A DNA stretch of 42,626 nt from CAYVLA01 sp964549615 [NCBI: uncultured Thermococci archaeon] (GTDB lineage Archaea > CAYQAE01 > CAYVLA01). Shown here piece after piece: positions 17,121 to 25,690 of the stretch. The stretch spans positions 1 to 42,626 of the forward strand of contig CAZJVP010000044.1 in NCBI GenBank assembly GCA_964549615.1. Reading direction: 5' to 3'. Below the pieces are notes generated by a model that was given only the letters and a program-made list of their open reading frames with translations, did not search any database and was not told the DNA's origin. How positions within the stretch are numbered: the first letter of the stretch is position 1; every line of letters starts with the position of its first letter. The position numbers and the translations under genes are program-made.

Positions 17121-20036
17121 TCACGTCCCGACCCGGTACGACCTGGCTCCCCGCACGGGCGTGAACCAAAACTTGCCACGGCGCTTCTCTGGACGAATCA
17201 TCCCCAAAAGCTTTCCTGCCGGATCGTAAGCCCTCAGCTTGAATCCGCGCAGGTCCGCCTTGAAGCCGATCTCATCGTTGCCGCCGATGTCGATCAGCAC
17301 ACTCCTGCCCCTCCTGTACTCCATCACCAGGCCCCCTTTTCCCGCGAGCCACTCATTTTCGAAGAACCGGTCCCGGCCATCAAGGTAAACGTACTCGTTC
17401 GAGACGACCTGGTCAACCCGGATTCCATCCACCAGCGTTGAGCCGGCGAAGAAACCTCGGCCGTCAAGGGCGCAAAAACCGTTGGGCGGAATGACGTACT
17501 CCTTCCTCCGGAATCGCACACCCCAGTCCTTGGTCCTTGACCAGTTCACAAAGACGTGAAATCCGCGCGGGTACTCAACGTGGAGTTTGGACTCCGCGAT
17601 GGCTCCCGTCGCCAGCGCGGTCGATGTTGAGAGCCACCTTCCCTCCTCGTCCGCGTACTCCATCCTCACTGGCCTCTTCATGGCGTAGCGCTTGCTCACC
17701 TGCTGTATGAGGTAGTACGAGCGGCAGGTCCGCCGGATCCCGTGGGATTCCTCGACGAGCCAACCGATGTGCCCGTAGGCTATCGTGGCCGCGATGAAGC
17801 GGTCGATCGAGGCATCGATGTTCTCTGGCGAGTCCCATCCCGGCTTCTTGTAGAACCCGGCGGTCCATGGCATTCCGATGTCGCATTCCAAGGGGTGGAT
17901 CTTAAGCAGATCGAAGGCCACGTTCAAAGGCTCCTCGGATAGGTCCACGTTCGTGTAGGCAAGCCCGTAGTTGCCCGACGCAAGGCCCGCGTAAAGCCAC
18001 TGATAGGTTCCCTCCGAGAACGTGGGGCCGTAGACTTTCTGATCGTTCAACAGGATCTCACCGTACGCGTAGAAGGTGGACGCGAATGTTCCGGCCCCCG
18101 GCACCCGGGCGTCGTAGTCGCAGTAGGCCCAGGGCGCGACGGCCGTGTGCACGTCGGTGTACGCCGAGTTGGGCCGAAACCTCCTCTTGATGATGGGCGC
18201 GAGCTCGGCATCGCGCTCGACCGCCCGCGAGGGCTTCAGGACGTAGCATCTTGGCCAACCTTGTCGCCACTCACCCTCGGGCGTGCGTTCAACGTCGTCC
18301 TCATTCCAGTACTCGTTGACGGGGCAATAGTCGCAGTAGTTCGTGTAGAGGCCGCATAGCCAACCAAGCGACCGTTGCGCGGTTACGTATCTCCTGAGCC
18401 CCTCGTCGCCGCCCTTCCCCGGCGCCGCCCTCGTGCGCAGCGTGAAGCTCTCCCCGCCATCCCTCCAGGTTATCTCGTGGTTGCACTGGATGAGCTTACG
18501 GATGCCGTAGGACCTTAGGTTCTTGGACCGTGCGTGCTCCTTCGCGTAGTCCTCCGGTCCCCAGCTCTCCTGCCAGAGCCTTTCGCCAGCGACCCTGCCC
18601 CACGGCGAGGGCGGGTTGGGTATGGTCGGGAGGGTTTCCTCGAAGACCGGCGATACCGTCAGAAAGATCCTTTCGAAAAGATCGTTTCGCTTCCCGTCGG
18701 TCCTAGGAATGTACCTGACGCCCCCATTGATCTTTGCCTCGTCGCCGCGCACCGAGTCCTCCGAGTAGAGCTCTGACCCGTTCGACCGGTACCAGTCGAT
18801 CCAGACGGACGCGAAGGCCGGCCCCCTGTCCGTATCCATCAGGAGGACCCGAGGGTTTGAGGCGCCGAAGGTAAGGTATGGCACGAGCACAAGGCGCGGG
18901 TTCCGAACGCCTGCCATGGTCCCGAGCGACAGTTCCTTGGCACGTCCGCCTAGGCAGAAGACGTCAAGGACCAACGACTTCCCCATGATGTGTAGCCTTA
19001 TCTCAACCAGCGCCGAATCGAGCTGAAAAACCGCCCGAATCGATCCCCTCTTGACTCCAGCCGAAACGAGCGTCCCTTGCCCTGGTTCATCCACAAATCG
19101 AACTCCTGCACCCTTCATCGGCAGCCACTCGTGCGACCCGTTCAAGGACACGGTGACGTCGCTAAGGCTGCCCGTCCTGGGCCTGTACCGATACACCACG
19201 TGCGCGTCCGCTCCATCGTATCGAAGTTCGAATTCCCCGGGCCCCTTCTCCTCTATCGAGTTCCTGAACCTCTTCTGCAGGTTGGACGGAAGGATGGTCT
19301 CCCTGCGCGTGGGGAATGGCAACCTTCCCTTGCCCGTGCCGTTCAGCCCATGCCCTTGGCCGGGAAAGGGTTTGATGTTGCGCGCGGGCCGGGGCTTGAA
19401 GGCAAGGGGCTTCAGCTCTTCCTTGTAGAGCACAAGCGAGTCGAAGTAGAGCACCCTGTCCTCCTGATTTGCTGCGCCTAGGACCTCAAGGCCTGCGAAG
19501 CCAGCCGGCAACCTCATCCGGTCAAGCATCTCCTGGGGGATCTTCTTGTGGACAAGCCACCATTCCTTCCACCTCACCTCGGTCAGGGGAACGCGGAAGA
19601 CCTCCCCGGCCGAATCCTCGATCAACAGGGCCAGCTCCACCTGAGGCGTTGAGGGGTCCGTGACCCAGCCCCAGTTGTTGCCGTAGCACCAGAGATTCAC
19701 GCAGTCAAACGGGTCTGAAACCCTGACTGCCACCGGCGGCGAGATGACGATACGGCTCTCCTTGGATGTGCCGCGGTAGGTCAGCTTGCCGACGAACTGG
19801 CCCCACATCTGCTGCTCCCTGCTGCGAGAAAACCTAGCCTTGGCTCCCTTGAAGGTCAAAACCTTCCAGCCCGCAAGATCCTCGAAATCAACGAGCGGTG
19901 GACGGTCCTCCCTTCTCCCCGCCCATGTCATCTCGTAGGGGCGGGCGCCGGTTACCTCTTCTGCGACGGAGCTCTCGGCAGGGACGATTTCGTCGGGTTG
20001 ATCGCTCAGACCCACAGGAGCCGACGACCAAGACAT
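17121..20036 (-). CDS. Very large glycosidase-like protein with N-terminal carbohydrate-binding-like domain
   Basis: About 971 residues from the ATG at 20036; the open frame continues upstream but would overlap the divergent UroD gene. Residues about 40-230 look like a beta-sandwich: DFEDLAGWKVLTFKG, VNLWCYGNNWGW and VLYFDSLVLYKEELKP. A second beta-rich region (about 280-480) may be a GH-associated domain. The centre reads like a barrel of a GH101/DUF5696-like type, with YTNYCDYCPVNEYWNED, YTDVHTAVAPWAYCDYDAR, GPTFSEGTYQWLYAG and GHIGWLVEE; the Asp in TDVHT and Glu in SEGT are candidate catalytic residues. The C-terminus (about 800-971) is beta-rich. No signal peptide is seen. I do not recognise a specific GH family. 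It stands alone between divergent and tandem neighbours. Confidence 0.7.
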   Translation of the reverse strand: MSWSSAPVGLSDQPDEIVPAESSVAEEVTGARPYEMTWAGRREDRPPLVDFEDLAGWKVLTFKGAKARFSRSREQQMWGQFVGKLTYRGTSKESRIVISPPVAVRVSDPFDCVNLWCYGNNWGWVTDPSTPQVELALLIEDSAGEVFRVPLTEVRWKEWWLVHKKIPQEMLDRMRLPAGFAGLEVLGAANQEDRVLYFDSLVLYKEELKPLAFKPRPARNIKPFPGQGHGLNGTGKGRLPFPTRRETILPSNLQKRFRNSIEEKGPGEFELRYDGADAHVVYRYRPRTGSLSDVTVSLNGSHEWLPMKGAGVRFVDEPGQGTLVSAGVKRGSIRAVFQLDSALVEIRLHIMGKSLVLDVFCLGGRAKELSLGTMAGVRNPRLVLVPYLTFGASNPRVLLMDTDRGPAFASVWIDWYRSNGSELYSEDSVRGDEAKINGGVRYIPRTDGKRNDLFERIFLTVSPVFEETLPTIPNPPSPWGRVAGERLWQESWGPEDYAKEHARSKNLRSYGIRKLIQCNHEITWRDGGESFTLRTRAAPGKGGDEGLRRYVTAQRSLGWLCGLYTNYCDYCPVNEYWNEDDVERTPEGEWRQGWPRCYVLKPSRAVERDAELAPIIKRRFRPNSAYTDVHTAVAPWAYCDYDARVPGAGTFASTFYAYGEILLNDQKVYGPTFSEGTYQWLYAGLASGNYGLAYTNVDLSEEPLNVAFDLLKIHPLECDIGMPWTAGFYKKPGWDSPENIDASIDRFIAATIAYGHIGWLVEESHGIRRTCRSYYLIQQVSKRYAMKRPVRMEYADEEGRWLSTSTALATGAIAESKLHVEYPRGFHVFVNWSRTKDWGVRFRRKEYVIPPNGFCALDGRGFFAGSTLVDGIRVDQVVSNEYVYLDGRDRFFENEWLAGKGGLVMEYRRGRSVLIDIGGNDEIGFKADLRGFKLRAYDPAGKLLGMIRPEKRRGKFWFTPVRGARSYRVGT

Positions 20037-20217
20037 GGACCAGCCGCTGCATTTCGCCTCTTTAGGGTTTTGGCCGGTGGGTCGTGAGCACCGCGAACCA
20101 ACGCAAGGATGATGGAGCCTCGAATCCCGCCAGGGTGGAAAAAAGAGGGCATGGCATGGACACGACATCTTTTTCAGATCCGGAATGTTCCGAGGCCATC
20201 CCACGGAAGGTGGACAC

Positions 20218-21297
20218 ATGGACTCCAGGGAAAGGGTTACGGCATTGCTCAACCTCGAGGAGGCCGACAGGATAGGTTTCGTCGACGGGCCATGGCGCGA
20301 GACCGTTGAACGGTGGGAGACGGAAGGGCTCCCCGAGGGCATATTCATTAACGAGTTCTTCGGCATGGACATCTACGGGATCGGGGTCGACACCTCACCG
20401 AAGTACGACTCCATAACCTACGAGGAGGGCGAGACCTGGCGGCTGGTCAGGGACTCCAGCGGCGTCAAGCAGAGGGTCTGGCGAGATAGGTCCGGCGTGC
20501 CCCTACCCGTCGAGCCCGCTGTCAGCAACCTAGACGAGTTCAAGGAGCGCATCGAGCCCATGCTGGATCCGGACTTCCCCATCAGGATCTCAAGCCCCAA
20601 GTACCCTTTCAAGGCTGATGTCGAGAAGGTCGTGCAGAGATTCCAGAAGAGGTTCTTCGTGACGGCCAACGTGGTCGGGCCCTACGAGTATGCCAGGCAC
20701 ATCTGCGGGGGCCATAGGGGGGTCCTGAAGGCAATGATGGCAGACCGCGCATTCGCCTCCCGCATGTACTCGGCCCTGGGCCGATTCCTGTCCGGCATCG
20801 CCAAGGGTCTCCTTGACGCAGGCGTGGACGGGCTTTGGATGTTCGACGACATCGGGTTCTCCAATGGACCCTTTTTCTCCCCAAGGGTCTATCAGCGATA
20901 CCTTCAGCCCGCCCACCGACGCATCTGTGCGCCGTTCCGAAAGCGGGGCCTTCCGACCATCCTCCACACAGATGGGAACGTCGAGCCGCTCATACCCGAC
21001 ATCGTGCGGGCAGGCTTCACGGTGCTTCAGCCGCTCGAGGCCAAGGCCGGGATGGACGTGGTGAAGCTGAAACGCATGTACGGCGACAGGTTGGCCTTCA
21101 TGGGAAACATAGATGCCAGAACTCTGTCCACCAACGATGCGGAGAGGATAGCGGCGGAGGTGCGGACCAAGATCGAGGCAGCCTCCCAAGGAGGCGGGTA
21201 CGTCCTCGGCTCCGATCACTCGGTGCCACCGACGGTCTCCCTGGAGGCGTTCAGGTTCTTCTCCAGCCTGCCGAGAAAGATCGGTAGGTACTGCTGA
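20218..21297 (+). CDS. UroD-family (uroporphyrinogen decarboxylase-fold) protein
   Basis: About 359 residues from the ATG at 20218, with GGAAGGTGG upstream; a longer start at 20185 is less likely. Family marks are MDSRERVTALLNLEEADRI at the start, GLWMFDDIGFSNGPFFSP near 205-222, HTDGN at 250-254, LQPLEAKAGMDVV near 270 and AFMGNIDA near 293. MtaA/CmuA-type methylcobamide:thiol methyltransferases of this fold bind zinc with His-x-Cys; here H250-T-D252 has no Cys, so neither that role nor porphyrin decarboxylation can be claimed. Such proteins are often numerous near sugar and aromatic catabolism genes. It is divergent from the large glycosidase-like gene and convergent with the DUF1848 gene, 9 nt apart. 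Confidence 0.88.
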   Translation: MDSRERVTALLNLEEADRIGFVDGPWRETVERWETEGLPEGIFINEFFGMDIYGIGVDTSPKYDSITYEEGETWRLVRDSSGVKQRVWRDRSGVPLPVEPAVSNLDEFKERIEPMLDPDFPIRISSPKYPFKADVEKVVQRFQKRFFVTANVVGPYEYARHICGGHRGVLKAMMADRAFASRMYSALGRFLSGIAKGLLDAGVDGLWMFDDIGFSNGPFFSPRVYQRYLQPAHRRICAPFRKRGLPTILHTDGNVEPLIPDIVRAGFTVLQPLEAKAGMDVVKLKRMYGDRLAFMGNIDARTLSTNDAERIAAEVRTKIEAASQGGGYVLGSDHSVPPTVSLEAFRFFSSLPRKIGRYC

Positions 21298-21306
21298 TGT
21301 CGATGC

Positions 21307-22191
21307 TCACGCCCCGCCCAATTCCCGCGCGTCCAAGCATCCCAGGATGTAACCTTTCCTGCTCGAGGTAGCTGCGACTTTCGGTTGGGCATAACAGTAC
21401 ACACAGCCATTCGGACACGGGTAGTACCAGCCGATGTCCCTGCTGCTCGTGCAAAGGCACAGCTTTCGCTGGCCGGCTGCCCTCTTGAGGGTGCAGCTTT
21501 TTCCCTTCGGGTGCAGGCTCGACAAGACCCCTCCGTTGATGCAGCCGAAGCCGGGCAGGAAGGGCTGGGTGCAGCACCCCTTGACATTGATCCCGAAGCT
21601 CCTTGCCCACTCGTTCAGCGTGCGCGCCTGCCTTCGCTTCAGAGACGGGCTTGCCTCAAGCTCTACAAATCCGAGGGCGGCCAGCCTCCTCCGAACCCTG
21701 GGGTAGATGGTTGCCCAAGAAACCGTGAACTCGCGTACGTCATGCTCCCTGCACCGCTGGGCTATCTCTGGAAACATGTGGAAGTTCGTCAGCACATGGC
21801 CCTGCGCATCGGCCAGGTTGAGTATCGGATCGAATCTGACGTTCACCCTCTTGGGAGATCCGACGATCTCTATCAGCTTCGGCAGCATATCTAGCGTCTT
21901 GCTATGGTCGGGGACTCCGGGCTCAAGAAATGAGGAGCCAAGTCCGGTCACCGACAACTGGACGTAGATCTGGTCGTATTCGAGAAGCCGTTGCAACAGC
22001 TCCCGGCGGTCCCTGCGGAAAAGAAGGGATGGCGTCTTTGTCCAAAGAACGACCGAGTGGACCGTCTCCGGCGGAAACTTTTCCAAAGCCTCCAGGAAGC
22101 GGTCGGGGAAGTGGAGAAGCTCGGTCCTCCTGCTGGCCGACAGGACTACCCTTCCCGTCGCCGTCCCTTGATCGCCCCCTATCCAAGCCAT
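21307..22191 (-). CDS. DUF1848 Fe-S-type protein
   Basis: A 294-residue protein. The N-terminus has LSASRRTELLHFPDRF, then VLWTKTPSLLF, YVQLSVTGLG, EPGVP and VNVRFDPILN, the ordered marks of DUF1848. The C-terminus carries the cysteine-rich block LCLCTSSRDIGWYYPCPNGC followed by VYCYA, which suggests an Fe-S cluster; an earlier GCCTQPFLPGFGCINGG adds more Cys. The family has been compared with radical-SAM-like barrels but has no proven reaction. GAGGTGA sits 7 nt before the ATG, so the start is well supported. It is convergent with the UroD gene. Confidence 0.9.
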   Translation of the reverse strand: MAWIGGDQGTATGRVVLSASRRTELLHFPDRFLEALEKFPPETVHSVVLWTKTPSLLFRRDRRELLQRLLEYDQIYVQLSVTGLGSSFLEPGVPDHSKTLDMLPKLIEIVGSPKRVNVRFDPILNLADAQGHVLTNFHMFPEIAQRCREHDVREFTVSWATIYPRVRRRLAALGFVELEASPSLKRRQARTLNEWARSFGINVKGCCTQPFLPGFGCINGGVLSSLHPKGKSCTLKRAAGQRKLCLCTSSRDIGWYYPCPNGCVYCYAQPKVAATSSRKGYILGCLDARELGGA

Positions 22192-22205
22192 CGATCGCTC
22201 ACCTC

Positions 22206-22574
22206 GAGGCGGCCTGGGCTCCGTGAACCTGAGTGGTGCGAAGCTTAAACGATATTTCCTAGGTTAACCCTTTGCCCGCATAGCCCGCGGCAACCCACGA
22301 AGCGGTGCCGGGCTTCGGCTTCATGCAGCGCGAGGCGTCTGCCCGGCCGGCCACCCGCAGACCAATCCCCACTCTTACCTTAGGAACATGGCGGGATGCA
22401 AAGTGGGATCCGGAAAAAGAAGCAACCTACGCATGCCCAGAGAAGAGGCCACTTGGCGGCAGGGAGCCCTGCGACGGTAGTTAGCTTCCGGCGTTCTTCC
22501 GCGATTAGCCATGTGCAGGCGAGCTGAACCAGACCCCGCCCGTTAGGGGATATGCCCCCCAGCCAGCCACGGGA
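22206..22574 (+). other. Intergenic stretch between the DUF1848 and coiled-coil genes; no supported gene
   Basis: No protein-like frame is seen. A T/A-rich GTTTAAGC element on the minus strand near 22246 might be part of the DUF1848 promoter. Sequence near 22285-22330 can form short GC-rich hairpins, but I see no signature of SRP RNA, RNase P RNA or tRNA. Confidence 0.35.
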
Positions 22575-23015
22575 TCAGACCGGCGGGCTCGGCTCGTTCA
22601 CGGACGGCGGCTTCATCTCCCTCCACGTCTTGGCCAATCGGCTCAGTTGCCCCGAGACCTTGCCGAGCTTCTCCTCCGTGACGGGCTCCGCATCCATCAC
22701 CTGCACCGTCCTGTCGCCCCTCATCGCCTTGAGCTCCTTGTAGATCTGGCTGTACAGGGTGAGTATCCCCTCCTTGTGCTTGGAGTCCATCCTGTCCAAC
22801 TCATCCCGCAGTCGGGCCACCTCGGATGAAAGGAACTCATAATCCTTCATGCCGGGCGCCTGCCGGATCGACTTATCCATGCTGTCCTGACGGGAAGCGA
22901 GGACTTTCAGCTCCTTCTCCAGTTCGTCCAGCCTCAAGGCCAACTCCATGAAGGTGTCGTTCGCATCGGCCGATCGTCCTCGACTGCCCTCTTTATGCCG
23001 TGAAAGCAGCCCCAA
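22575..23015 (-). CDS. Coiled-coil protein of unknown function, 146 aa
   Basis: Residues about 20-125 are nearly all helical heptad sequence (LALRLDELEKELKVLASRQ, then SSEVARLRDELDRMDSKHKE and EKLGKVSGQLSRLAKTWREM), bounded by a basic N-terminus and a Pro-rich tail (KPPSVNEPSPP). No transmembrane segment. The start is TTG; no ATG lies upstream in frame. A good TATA-like box about 38 nt upstream and a 17-bp palindrome between box and start suggest regulated transcription. A structural or scaffold role is possible; no family is recognised. Confidence 0.7.
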   Translation of the reverse strand: MGLLSRHKEGSRGRSADANDTFMELALRLDELEKELKVLASRQDSMDKSIRQAPGMKDYEFLSSEVARLRDELDRMDSKHKEGILTLYSQIYKELKAMRGDRTVQVMDAEPVTEEKLGKVSGQLSRLAKTWREMKPPSVNEPSPPV

Positions 23016-23020
23016 TGAAC

Positions 23021-23037
23021 CACCCTGCGGCAGGGTG
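23021..23037. promoter_or_regulatory. 17-bp palindrome at the expected transcription start (candidate operator)
   Basis: CACCCTGC-G-GCAGGGTG is a perfect inverted repeat with 8-bp arms and a 1-nt centre. It lies between the TATA-like box (23049-23057) and the TTG start (23015) of the coiled-coil gene, overlapping where transcription should begin. A dimeric repressor site is the natural reading; a short RNA hairpin near the 5' end of the message is the alternative. Confidence 0.45.
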
Positions 23038-23048
23038 ATCGAGGGCAG

Positions 23049-23057
23049 TATTATAAC
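23049..23057 (-). promoter_or_regulatory. TATA-like box for the coiled-coil gene
   Basis: Minus strand reads GTTATAATA preceded by an A-rich AAAA stretch, about 38 nt before the TTG start, in a GC-rich background. Confidence 0.5.
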
Positions 23058-23147
23058 TTTTCATTCATCACGCCGAAACCCTTGCGAGCGGCATGTTACC
23101 GTCAAGGATCGCGCGTTGCTCAGCCGACGGGAGCCCCCAGGCAGGAA

Positions 23148-24447
23148 CTAGCTCAACTTCTGCAGGACCGCGTATCTCGCTCCGTACAGATGAAGGTAGA
23201 GCCCGTACTCCCATGCGTCGTCCAAGTCGATAGGTTTAGCCCCGGGGTCAAGCCGTGGGACTTCCGAAGGTCGAATTGCCATGGTGCCGATCTCCAAGAC
23301 CGCCGCTTTCCTTGCCGCCGCGACATCCTGAACCATTTCCTTGAAGCGTGACTCCCCATAGCAGCAGGAGTGTTTGGTCGAGTCGAGAGGTCGCTTGGTT
23401 TTCGCCTCCCAAGCCTTCACGCCCCGTTCGAACTGTCTTTCGGTGATTCGCCCGCTCTTCCTTTTTAGAAAGAGCTCAAACGGATGCCCGGATTCAACCC
23501 TCCAACCCTCCCTGAACAGCAAAGCCTCCTTCGGGTTTGCTGCTTCAAACCAACGCTGGGAAATCGTCCAGGGCTTTCATCTGCTCCTTCATCCAAAGGC
23601 GTACGGCCGGGCTCTTGATCCTTTCGGGATCGCAATCGTACTCAAGCTCGCCACACGGCTCGCTTCCCGGCTGGGTGCCGATTAGGATAGTCCCTCCAGG
23701 CTTGGTGATCCTGATCAACTGGGAAATGGAGGTTCTCTGGTTCGTGTACTGCAAAGCCTGATATGAGATGCAACAGTCGAACACGCCATCGCGGAAAGGC
23801 GGCCTTTCAGCATCGGCCCTGACGAAGAGTATCCGCATGTAGCCTTCCGGATTCTCAAGCCTCGGAGGGGTGATGGAAAATTTTAGGATTGATAGGAGCC
23901 CTTGCTGGTCAGCGATCCCCCTGCGCGCCACCCTCAGCATCTCCATCGATATGTCGGCGGCCACGATCTTTGCATCCTTCGCTAGGTGGGGTTGAAGGAA
24001 GTGAAGCCAGAGGCCCGGACCCGTCCCCATGTCCAGGATCTTGCCTCCCCGAACGTGCCGGAGGATCCTAGCACGAAGCGCCTCCGACGCCACGAGGGGG
24101 ATGGTCCAGTATCCTCTGCTTGCACCGTCCCACTCACGTAGCACCGACCGCTTGTCCCTGGCGACGTACAGACGCCGCTCCTTCTCGGACTGCTCCCGCT
24201 TCATCTCGTCCTTCGCCGCCAGCGATCTTCCGCAGCTGCGGCAAGCAAGTTGAACTTCGGGGGTCTCACGTGCGAGCTGTAAGGCTTCCCCGCAATCGCA
24301 TCTCGGGAGGTAAAGGTCCGGAATGCCGTCCTCCACCGCGAACGACAGACCCTCTGGGCATGTCATGGACCAATCCTGCCATGTCAACTTGCGTCGGCAG
24401 AAGGGGCATGCAAGCCATTCGGCAGGAAAGAGGGACTCCTCTGACAC
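23148..24447 (-). pseudogene. SAM-dependent methyltransferase with zinc-ribbon head, interrupted by a frameshift
   Basis: The first frame (24447 to 23545) starts with GTG and encodes Cys pairs typical of a Trm112/YcaR-like ribbon (CPFC, CDCG, CRSCG), then class I methyltransferase motifs: KILDMGTGPGLWLHF (motif I), IVAADIS, DGVFDCCISYQALQY and KPGGTILIGTQ. It ends at a TGA just after DDFPALV. The next frame continues without a break in sense: EAANPKEALLFREGW, then RVESGHPFELFLKRK, the expected C-terminal strand of such enzymes, and runs about 100 residues more to 23148. Dropping one T from the TTT at about 23543-23545 joins the two into a protein of about 430 residues. Either a recent mutation or a homopolymer/assembly error. 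Substrate unknown. Confidence 0.8.
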
Positions 24448-24470
24448 CGATCGCCGGTGCCTAGGACCTT

Positions 24471-24480
24471 TCTTAATTGT
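24471..24480 (-). promoter_or_regulatory. TATA-like box for the methyltransferase gene
   Basis: Minus strand reads ACAATTAAGA centred about 28 nt before the GTG start at 24447, matching a leaderless archaeal promoter; no ribosome binding site is visible before the GTG. Confidence 0.45.
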
Positions 24481-24779
24481 CTCGCCTTAAGCGTCTTCTC
24501 AGTCCTCATCAACCCCACAAGCCTGGCCTGCCCTGCTCTTGCACTTGCTGGGCCTCGGCCTGGGCTCCTTGGGCAGCGATTCTTCGATCTCTTCTCTGTT
24601 CCGTGTAGAGTATGAATTATCTCATGGATCCCGCCCAGCAAACAAGGCCCAACCAATCTGCGCTGCCGCTGCCGTAGGCGGAAAGACTTTTCAGAGGCAC
24701 AGGGGTACCAGACACGGGTTTGACTTGAAGGCCAAGGTCGGTCGGATCAAAACGAAGATCCCGAGAATAGGCAGGATTG
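24481..24779 (+). other. Intergenic stretch between divergent genes; no supported gene
   Basis: Frames here read as low-quality sequence and none is recognised. GTATGAATTATCTC near 24608-24621 is the only AT-rich spot and might be promoter for the downstream small gene, though it is about 165 nt away. Confidence 0.3.
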
Positions 24780-25214
24780 ATGCTAGGGGTGTTCTCACTG
24801 GCCGTACGGGTGAGACTAAGGGTAAGGAAAGGAAGCCTAGCTAGGGACTTCGTGGCCTTGGTCAACAGCGGGTACGAAGCCGATACACCGCAGCTTCTGA
24901 TTCCGACGAACTTAGCAAGGGAACTGGGCCTTTGGCCGCCTCCCCTCGGGGCTGCCGAAGCGATCTTCGGAACCGCCGGGGGCCCCTTGAAAGTCTGAGC
25001 CATACCCCGCGCGGTTAAGGCGACAGTGGTGACGGAGGAATCCTCGTCCAAGGAAGTTGACGCGGATCTGGTCATCTCCCATCTCGCGGATGAACCTCTC
25101 ATAAGCGACGCGTTGGCCGGTGCCCTCGAGATTGCGGTTGAGGACATAGCCAAAAGGCTTTGGCGCTTCAGGTGGGAGCCGAAGAAGAAGCTGAGGAAGA
25201 GCGCTACGTCCTGA
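24780..25214 (+). pseudogene. Small conserved-looking archaeal protein split by an in-frame TGA
   Basis: The frame from the ATG at 24780 reads LGVFSLAVRVRLRVRKG, ALVNSGYEADTPQLLIP and ARELGLWPPP, then meets TGA at 24996-24998. The same frame goes on at once (AIPRAVKATVVTEESSSKEV, then ADLVISHLADEPLISD and RLWRFRWEPKKK) to a TGA at 25212-25214. There is no frame change, so one base in a codon such as TGG (Trp) would restore about 144 residues. The N-terminal half recalls small retropepsin-like proteins (a xxNSGxE in place of DTG) but I cannot name the family securely. Other genes in the window use TGA as a normal stop, so readthrough is not expected. Confidence 0.6.
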
Positions 25215-25690
25215 CGCATGGAGTTTCTTCACTCTTCACCGCACTAAGCCGCCCATCCCTTGGCGAAAAGCAGCGATCCGGGCTCGTTGATCAATGTTCA
25301 CGAAGTGGGGGATGGGGAACCACTTGCCTAGGTGAAAGATGTAGTAAGATGTTTTCGCCAAGTTCCGTGGCGCGGCGGTCGGTCGTAGGGGGTACCCCAA
25401 TTCCATTCAATCCAGACTCCAGCAACAACGTTCTCCTTCCCTGCGGATATTGCCGTATGTAGCTTGCGGGGGCTTACAGTCTGAGTCCCGGCTTCGCATC
25501 CTCGTATCGTGAAAGGGAGTCGGCCGAATCTTGATCCCCGATTTCAGAAGCAGATACGGACGATTCTGATCCGCTCCGAAGCCACGCATGGAATCGCCGC
25601 GGCGGGCCTAGCTGTGGCCACCCTCTCCTCGTCCCCTGGGAACACAGATTCAAGTAACAGCGAATTGAAAGGATCGGAGACGATCTGCGT
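25215..25690 (+). other. Intergenic stretch of 476 nt; no supported gene, one distant inverted repeat
   Basis: No frame resembles a protein. An 11-bp perfect inverted repeat, CTTGGCGAAAA at 25259-25269 and TTTTCGCCAAG at 25352-25362, brackets 82 nt. It might be a large RNA stem or the ends of a small dead element, but one such pair is expected by chance in a window this size. Confidence 0.3.

Noticed and set aside
20037-20372. Upstream extension of the large glycosidase-like protein
   Set aside because: It would run through the promoter area and the first 155 nt of the divergent UroD gene, and its sequence (Pro, Ser, Cys rich) has no protein character.
22280-22560. A structured RNA (SRP RNA or RNase P RNA) in the gap before the coiled-coil gene
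   Set aside because: Short GC hairpins are present but none of the conserved sequence blocks of these RNAs could be found on either strand.
24996-24998. TGA as selenocysteine or reassigned Trp codon
   Set aside because: TGA serves as the stop of several well-defined genes in the window (for example the glutamate-synthase-like and UroD genes), and no SECIS-like hairpin was recognised.
25259-25362. An 11-bp inverted repeat 82 nt apart as ends of a small mobile element
   Set aside because: No target duplication or internal gene is seen, and about one such pair is expected by chance in 42 kb.
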